Of a stretch of 64,000 nucleotides of DNA, positions 59,081 to 64,000 are shown piece after piece. Source of the DNA: Casuarius casuarius (Eukaryota > Chordata > Aves > Casuariiformes > Casuariidae). Below the pieces are notes generated by a model. The model saw only the letters and a list, made by a program, of their open reading frames with translations, did not search any database and was not told the origin of the DNA. Location of the stretch: contig PTFA01000196.1 of NCBI GenBank assembly GCA_003342895.1, forward strand, positions 828,515 through 892,514, in the 5' to 3' direction. Position numbers and translations under genes: made by a program. How positions within the stretch are numbered: the first letter of the stretch is position 1; each line of letters starts with the position of its first letter.

Positions 59081-62000
59081 TGTGAAGTAGACGTCACGTT
59101 CTCGCGTGACCTGTGAACCTTTCACCTGACAGATTCACTGGCAGTGCATGGCATTGGTCCCTCCTCTGATCTCTTGTTCTCTTCACAAGGTACATTGCAG
59201 TTTTGAAGTGTTCAGTGTCTTGCACTAAGACTTAAAGCCAATCAGCAGATGTTGCATGGTGGTGTATATAGGTTGTGACACATCCAGGGAAAACAATAGC
59301 TGTTCATGTCTATCCACCGAACATAAAATGAAACGGTTTCCTGTAGGAACCAGGAACCAAGAAGTTAGTCCTATGTTTTTTTGAACATTTGGCCTAAATG
59401 TGGACAGTGGGCTCTGTTCTCAGGTGAAGTGTCAAATAATGCACGCTGTCAGTTGGTCTGTTGGTGCGAGTTGCCTAAGTAGGCCAGTTGCAGCAGTGAT
59501 GGTGAAAGCCCCATGAGGCAGGTTGTATTTCATCACCTAAAGGGCTAAAACAGTACTGTCTGAATGACACACCTTCGTGTAACTTGTAACGTGGCACAGC
59601 CAAATGTGAGCAGAAGTGAGAATTCCCACGCATTGCGTAAGTGGCAGGTCGTTTGGGTGAGATAACATCAGTGATTATCGTTAATGAGATAATATATGGT
59701 ATCTCAGGTGTGGCTCCAGTGACACAGGTCAAAATATCAAAGCTTGGACCAACTGTTTGGGGTAGAGCTGTCTGCAATGGCAGAACACTGAAAATATGTT
59801 CCCTGTCCTTGTGATGGCCGAGCAAAGGTTTGCATAATCATCTGTACTGATGCGATTCCTGTTACTACATAAATGCTACATATTTAAAACCAAGAAAAAA
59901 TCAGTTCTGTTTTAAGAAGTTTGGTGGGCGAGGGAAGGTGTAGGAGGAAGCAGAGAAGCATGCTTGCAGAAGGGAAAGGAAATCTTTGCGGACCAGAGGC
60001 CATATGGGACACTCTGAAGCACCCAACTGCAAGTGATGACCTACTGCAATGGAAAGGCTGTTGTTGTTCTGCGGTGTCCGATCCCTCAGCAGTCTGCCAA
60101 GGTGCCCTGGCCGCTATCCCCAGGGCAGACACAGGGAGGAGCAAAGATGATTCATGGGTGAGGCGTGTATTGCTTTGATTTCTGTTCCTCAGTTAAGCCA
60201 GGCAAAGCCCTTGGGCTTCCAGCGAGCTGCCTGAGAAGCTCTGTGCCACTGTGCTCAAGTGTCCCTCTTTCAGGAGCTGGAGCACGTGGCTGTCAGAGGG
60301 GCAGAGTCAGCCTGTGGTCTTTGCCATTCACTGCCGGGCAGGTTTCAGAAGACACTTGCTGACAACCCTGCCCACCTCCACTGCCCTGGGACTCCGCTTT
60401 CTCATGTTCCTCTCTTCTCCTCCACCACTTCCCTTTGCTGGGAGTGGTCCTTTGGGTGACAACTGCAGAAATAGTTTCAGCTGGTAACATCGACTGAAAG
60501 CGCTCTTTCCCCCTCCCTCTCCAGCTTCCTCCCAGCTGCAGCATCTGCTGATGCTCCTCACAGCAGCCTTGTCCAAGGCCACAGTCTGGATGTGTCCCTG
60601 TGCTAATCCTGCAGCGCTGGATGTTTGGATCCAGAGCAGAGCAAGGGGCAGCAGGAGAAGGCAGCTCCTCCCGGATCCTCTCCTATGCTACCCACCTCTT
60701 AGTCTCTTTCNTCACTCTTTGCATGGATGATCTCCAAAAGCAATGGCCTTCATGGTGCTACAGCCTTCTGAAAACAGCTCCCTAGTCAGGTACCAAAAGC
60801 TCCAGCCCATCTCTTCCCTCCTGACCAGCCCCTGGTTTCCCTGAGTCTTCAAAGTGGCTTCCTAGCTTAGGGGCTGCTACAGCTCTCTGCTGCCCTCACC
60901 CTGCATCAGCAGAAAGAAGACTTGCGTGTCTCCCGCTGCCTGGCCGCCCTTCTCACCTCGAGGGCATCCCCGTCTCTGCTTCCCTTCCAGCAGCCTCTTC
61001 TGGCATATGGGCGAGCGGCAGCAGCTCGGGCAGGTCCCTGTCCGGAGCCCCAGCTGCCTGTGCCTGGCTGGCTCTTGGCCCCTCTCCCAGTCTTCCAGTT
61101 CGCCTCGCTGCTGGTTTTCAGACTGCTNCTTCTCCGCCCCTGCCTGCTGGTCCCTCTGCGCCTGCACTCGTGCTTCACGCCTTCAGATATGGCTGGGGTG
61201 GATGAATATCCCGCTGGCTGGTTTTCCACAGGCAGGAGGGTGGATGTTTTCTGGGCTTGCTGAGAGTCCTCTTTATCTCAGGCCGTTGCTGAGACTCCTG
61301 CTCTTCCTTCCCCAATAATCAGAAGCAAATTTGACAGAATCACAGGCTTCCTTTACATCAGTACCCANTCTTGGGTTTTGGCTAGCTTTACCCCACTTAT
61401 TTTGGAAATCGTTGGAGCATCTTGGCAAATGCAGGTTCCTNCTCTGAAAGCAGACAGCTAGAGTACATGGATTTTGCAGCAAAATCTTTTACTGCACTAG
61501 TGGAAAGGTGTCTCTGACAGCGAGGCTCTCCCATGCTGATGCCTCGTATCTCATACAGACTCGCACCGCTCTCCTTTTCAGAGACACTCTCAGCTATGGC
61601 TCCGTGACTCCAAGGAGGGCAGCATTTGGCCTGGNCTCCAGCGTCACCGTTTCAGTTTGGTCTTGTAAGGAACGTTGTTCTCTCTGTGTGATGAAGATCT
61701 CATACGGGATAGTTGAGTGCAATACAAAAAATGGCTTTTAAATGTATTTGCTTAACCTGTTGTCAATATCTGTTGTGCAGACAACGGATTCACCAGGGAC
61801 AAATACGTTTTTCTTTAGGGAAATCTGAAGGATAACAGAGTCACTGCTGAAGCAGCAGAGAGAAGCTGCTTCTAGCTCAGCTTCTACCAGTAAAGAGCCC
61901 TGCGTGGAGGGAGAGGAAAGCGAAGTCTAGTGAGTTCCTCTTGCTGGANGCAGTGCGATCCCGTAGCGTCCCAATGCACGTGGAGACTTCTGACGTAGCG

Positions 62001-63400
62001 GCTGAGACTGTCTGGTTCTTCATACGGGCCCTGCTATAGACGTGCTATAGCATATCTGTAACTTAACCTCGAGGAAGGTCTCTCTTGCTCTAGAGAATGT
62101 GATATGGCTGAATTGTCCGCAGCCTCCTGAGCAGCTATGCAAAGAATACATATTTCTGTATGTAAAAGCATAAGCACTAACACCTGGGAGAAAGGCCAAA
62201 AACTGGTTAAAATCAGTATATTCTAGCTATCTTGATGATCTTTGACTAACTGTTCCAGTTGAGGGGGTCCTGGAGCACTTCCTACATGTCTGTGAGTTAA
62301 GCCTTACACCGCACCATGTGCTAGAAGAGAAACATGGCGCAAACCCCAGAACAACCTCTTGTTGTGACGTTCCTCGTGATTTTATGGGACCGAACCCTTG
62401 CTGTTTCCTCCTGAATTCCATGTGTCCGTAGCGGCAGCTGTTGAACAGTGCTACGAAGGCTTTGTAGGGCAGGGACTGCGAATCACAGTGACTGTAATGG
62501 GAAACTGTCCTGCCTACCCANGGATAAATCTGGCTTCTTCATCCAAGACTTGTTTTAGTCGTGTTCATCAGCTCTTACCTACCAGCCTGGGCTTTCCTTT
62601 CCCCGATCCGTTGTGCCAAAACTTCACTTTGAACATTGCTGTGGGATGCAAGATTGCTAGAATTTTGTCCTGCTCACTGCCTCTTTTTGCAAACGAATTC
62701 AACAGTGCCTTAAGTTTTAATAATCCGAACGGGACAGCCGTGCTGGCAGGACAGCCGAGATATTGTTTCCGCACAGCGTGGGGCATTTAGCAGATGGAAG
62801 AACAGTGTTTTCAATCAGACTTGCAACTCTGAAGAAAAGAAACGCCTAGAGCAATCTGAAAGGGAGGGAACTAAAACTCAGCAGTGTCTTAGGTAAAGGC
62901 AGCGTAAGGGAGTCGTGTTCTTTTCTCTAAGTTTGTAGAAACCTGAAAATCCCAGGGCTTTACCTCACTTGCACCAAGTTGTCTGTAAGTTACTCTGGCA
63001 ATGTGCTTGTTTTAATAAAGAGAGGACCTTAAAAAGAGCATATCTATAATTTAACCTTTAATGAAATCAGTGTTCCACTGCTGGAGCGATCTAGAATNGG
63101 GCCTTACTGCACATAACCTGTTTTGTGTGGGCGCAGCCCAGTTTCCGCAGTATGTGGCTTCACTGAATGAGTAAAAGTTTTTGCAGAAACTGGGCAGCTT
63201 TTTGTTTTCTGACTCTACTGCCTCTCGCAGTGCTGCCAGTCGTATCGGACAGGCGGCACGGGTCTGTCCCTGAGCAGTCTGTGCGCCGCGGTGCGAGTGC
63301 CTCTGGCCTGGTGGGAGCTGCGAGGCTGAAAGGCAGCACATCTGCCCAGCACCTGGGCCCATGTCCCTGCAGTTCGGGAGCACGGCCGGGAGATGGGACC
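59080..63400. other. Intergenic stretch, no gene recognised
   Basis: Open frames up to about 130 codons (for example 60,926-61,318 and 62,398-62,790) contain ambiguous bases or overlap frames on the other strand, and show no family resemblance. In human the next genes are ARRDC5 and UHRF1, whose coding exons I do not see. Single N calls are frequent from 60,711 onward. Confidence 0.4.
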
Positions 63401-64000
63401 AAGCGCGGCACGCGGTGAGGTCAAACGCAAGGTAATAAGGTGCTATCAGAAACGCTTTTAGCATCTGAGTGTTAAAAAGTCTGTGCGAGCGGCGGGCTGC
63501 TCGGATGCGCGTTCCTCGCACGTCNGCTCCAGCGGGACACGCCAAGCGCTCGGGGACGGATCTTAAAGTGGCTTTTTTGGGAACTTATAGCACCTCTGTA
63601 GAGGGGTAAAGAACNCTGAAAAAAGTCTGGGAGACGTCCGATAACCCCTCGAGGCTGCAGGGAGGGTTTGCTGCTGACCACGTAGGCCAAGGGTGACCAC
63701 GTAGGTCCAGGCTAAGACCCTAACGCATCTGNAGGGGAAAAGCGACCTTCTGGAGGAAAGGGAGCGGGAGCGGGGCAGCTCCGAGGCGCCCGCGCCGTGA
63801 CGCCCGGCCTCCCCTTGCCGCTGCGCTCACGTGGGCCGGGGACCTGCCGCCCAGATCTGCGTAGACACTGTTCGACTGAGATTTTGGGCAGATTTGGGGC
63901 AGATTTGGGGATCAGGAGCCCCGGGGTGGACAAGCGCGCGGAGGCCTCCGGCTGCACGCGGGGCCCGGAGCCCTGGCGGGACACGAGGAGCCGGACGCAC
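63400..64000. promoter_or_regulatory. GC-rich right edge, possible start of a CpG island
   Basis: CpG density rises from about 63,480 and is high at the edge of the window. A 13-bp tandem of GATTTGGGGCA-type units lies at 63,880-63,910. This could be the edge of the next gene's promoter, but nothing identifies that gene. Confidence 0.35.

Noticed and set aside
62398..62790. 130-codon plus-strand frame near the right end
   Set aside because: It contains an ambiguous base, has no recognisable domain and cannot be tied to ARRDC5 or UHRF1.
1..64000. CRISPR arrays, bacterial operons, phage or endogenous retrovirus
   Set aside because: The window is vertebrate DNA with spliced genes. I saw no spaced direct-repeat array, long terminal repeats or gag/pol/env-like frames.

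Overview
This is vertebrate nuclear DNA, most likely from a sauropsid (bird, crocodilian or turtle). The repeats I recognise are CR1-type LINE tails and faint MIR-core SINEs, with no mammalian Alu or L1. Gene spacing is compact, and coding sequence is split by short GT-AG introns. Well-preserved MIR cores and one turtle/crocodile-like CR1 lean slightly towards a slowly evolving lineage, but the sequence alone does not settle the species. Gene order (miR-7, FEM1A, TICAM1, PLIN3) matches human 19p13.3, where MIR7-3HG lies between DPP9 and FEM1A.

Layout. Positions 1-11,000 hold no gene I can support: one MIR-like fragment, one CR1 fragment and a CpG/TpG-rich tract at 7.0-8.2 kb. A CpG island at 11.0-12.15 kb has a TATA-like box and three good plus-strand splice donors, so it looks like a plus-strand promoter region with alternative first exons. 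From 12.2 to 32.8 kb the DNA is non-coding apart from a clear miR-7 hairpin (mature strand 27,349-27,371), probably the mir-7-3 locus. A second CpG island (32.9-33.95 kb) is the promoter of the intronless FEM1A gene (CDS 33,790-35,838, plus). TICAM1/TRIF lies on the minus strand (CDS 42,631-44,835; non-coding exon 1 and CpG promoter near 46.2-46.5 kb). PLIN3 lies just upstream in the same orientation (coding exons 47,845-52,521; non-coding exon 1 near 57.4 kb). From 57.55 kb to the end there is a CR1 copy, scattered ambiguous bases and GC-rich DNA at the right edge, but no gene I recognise.

Roles. FEM1A is a CUL2 ubiquitin-ligase substrate receptor. TICAM1 is the TIR/RHIM adaptor of TLR3 (and TLR4) interferon and cell-death signalling. 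PLIN3 coats nascent lipid droplets through 11-residue amphipathic repeats. miR-7 is an endocrine and neural microRNA. They are neighbours by conserved synteny, not members of one pathway.

The most notable features are: a PLIN3 greatly enlarged by 132-bp (44-residue) tandem repeats, with a long Lys-rich C-terminal tail; a TRIF with altered BB-loop and pLxIS residues, a second RHIM-like tetrapeptide and an ISRE in its promoter; a Cys/His-rich repeat in the FEM1A linker; and four ZNF143/THAP11-like sites in alternating orientation in the FEM1A promoter.
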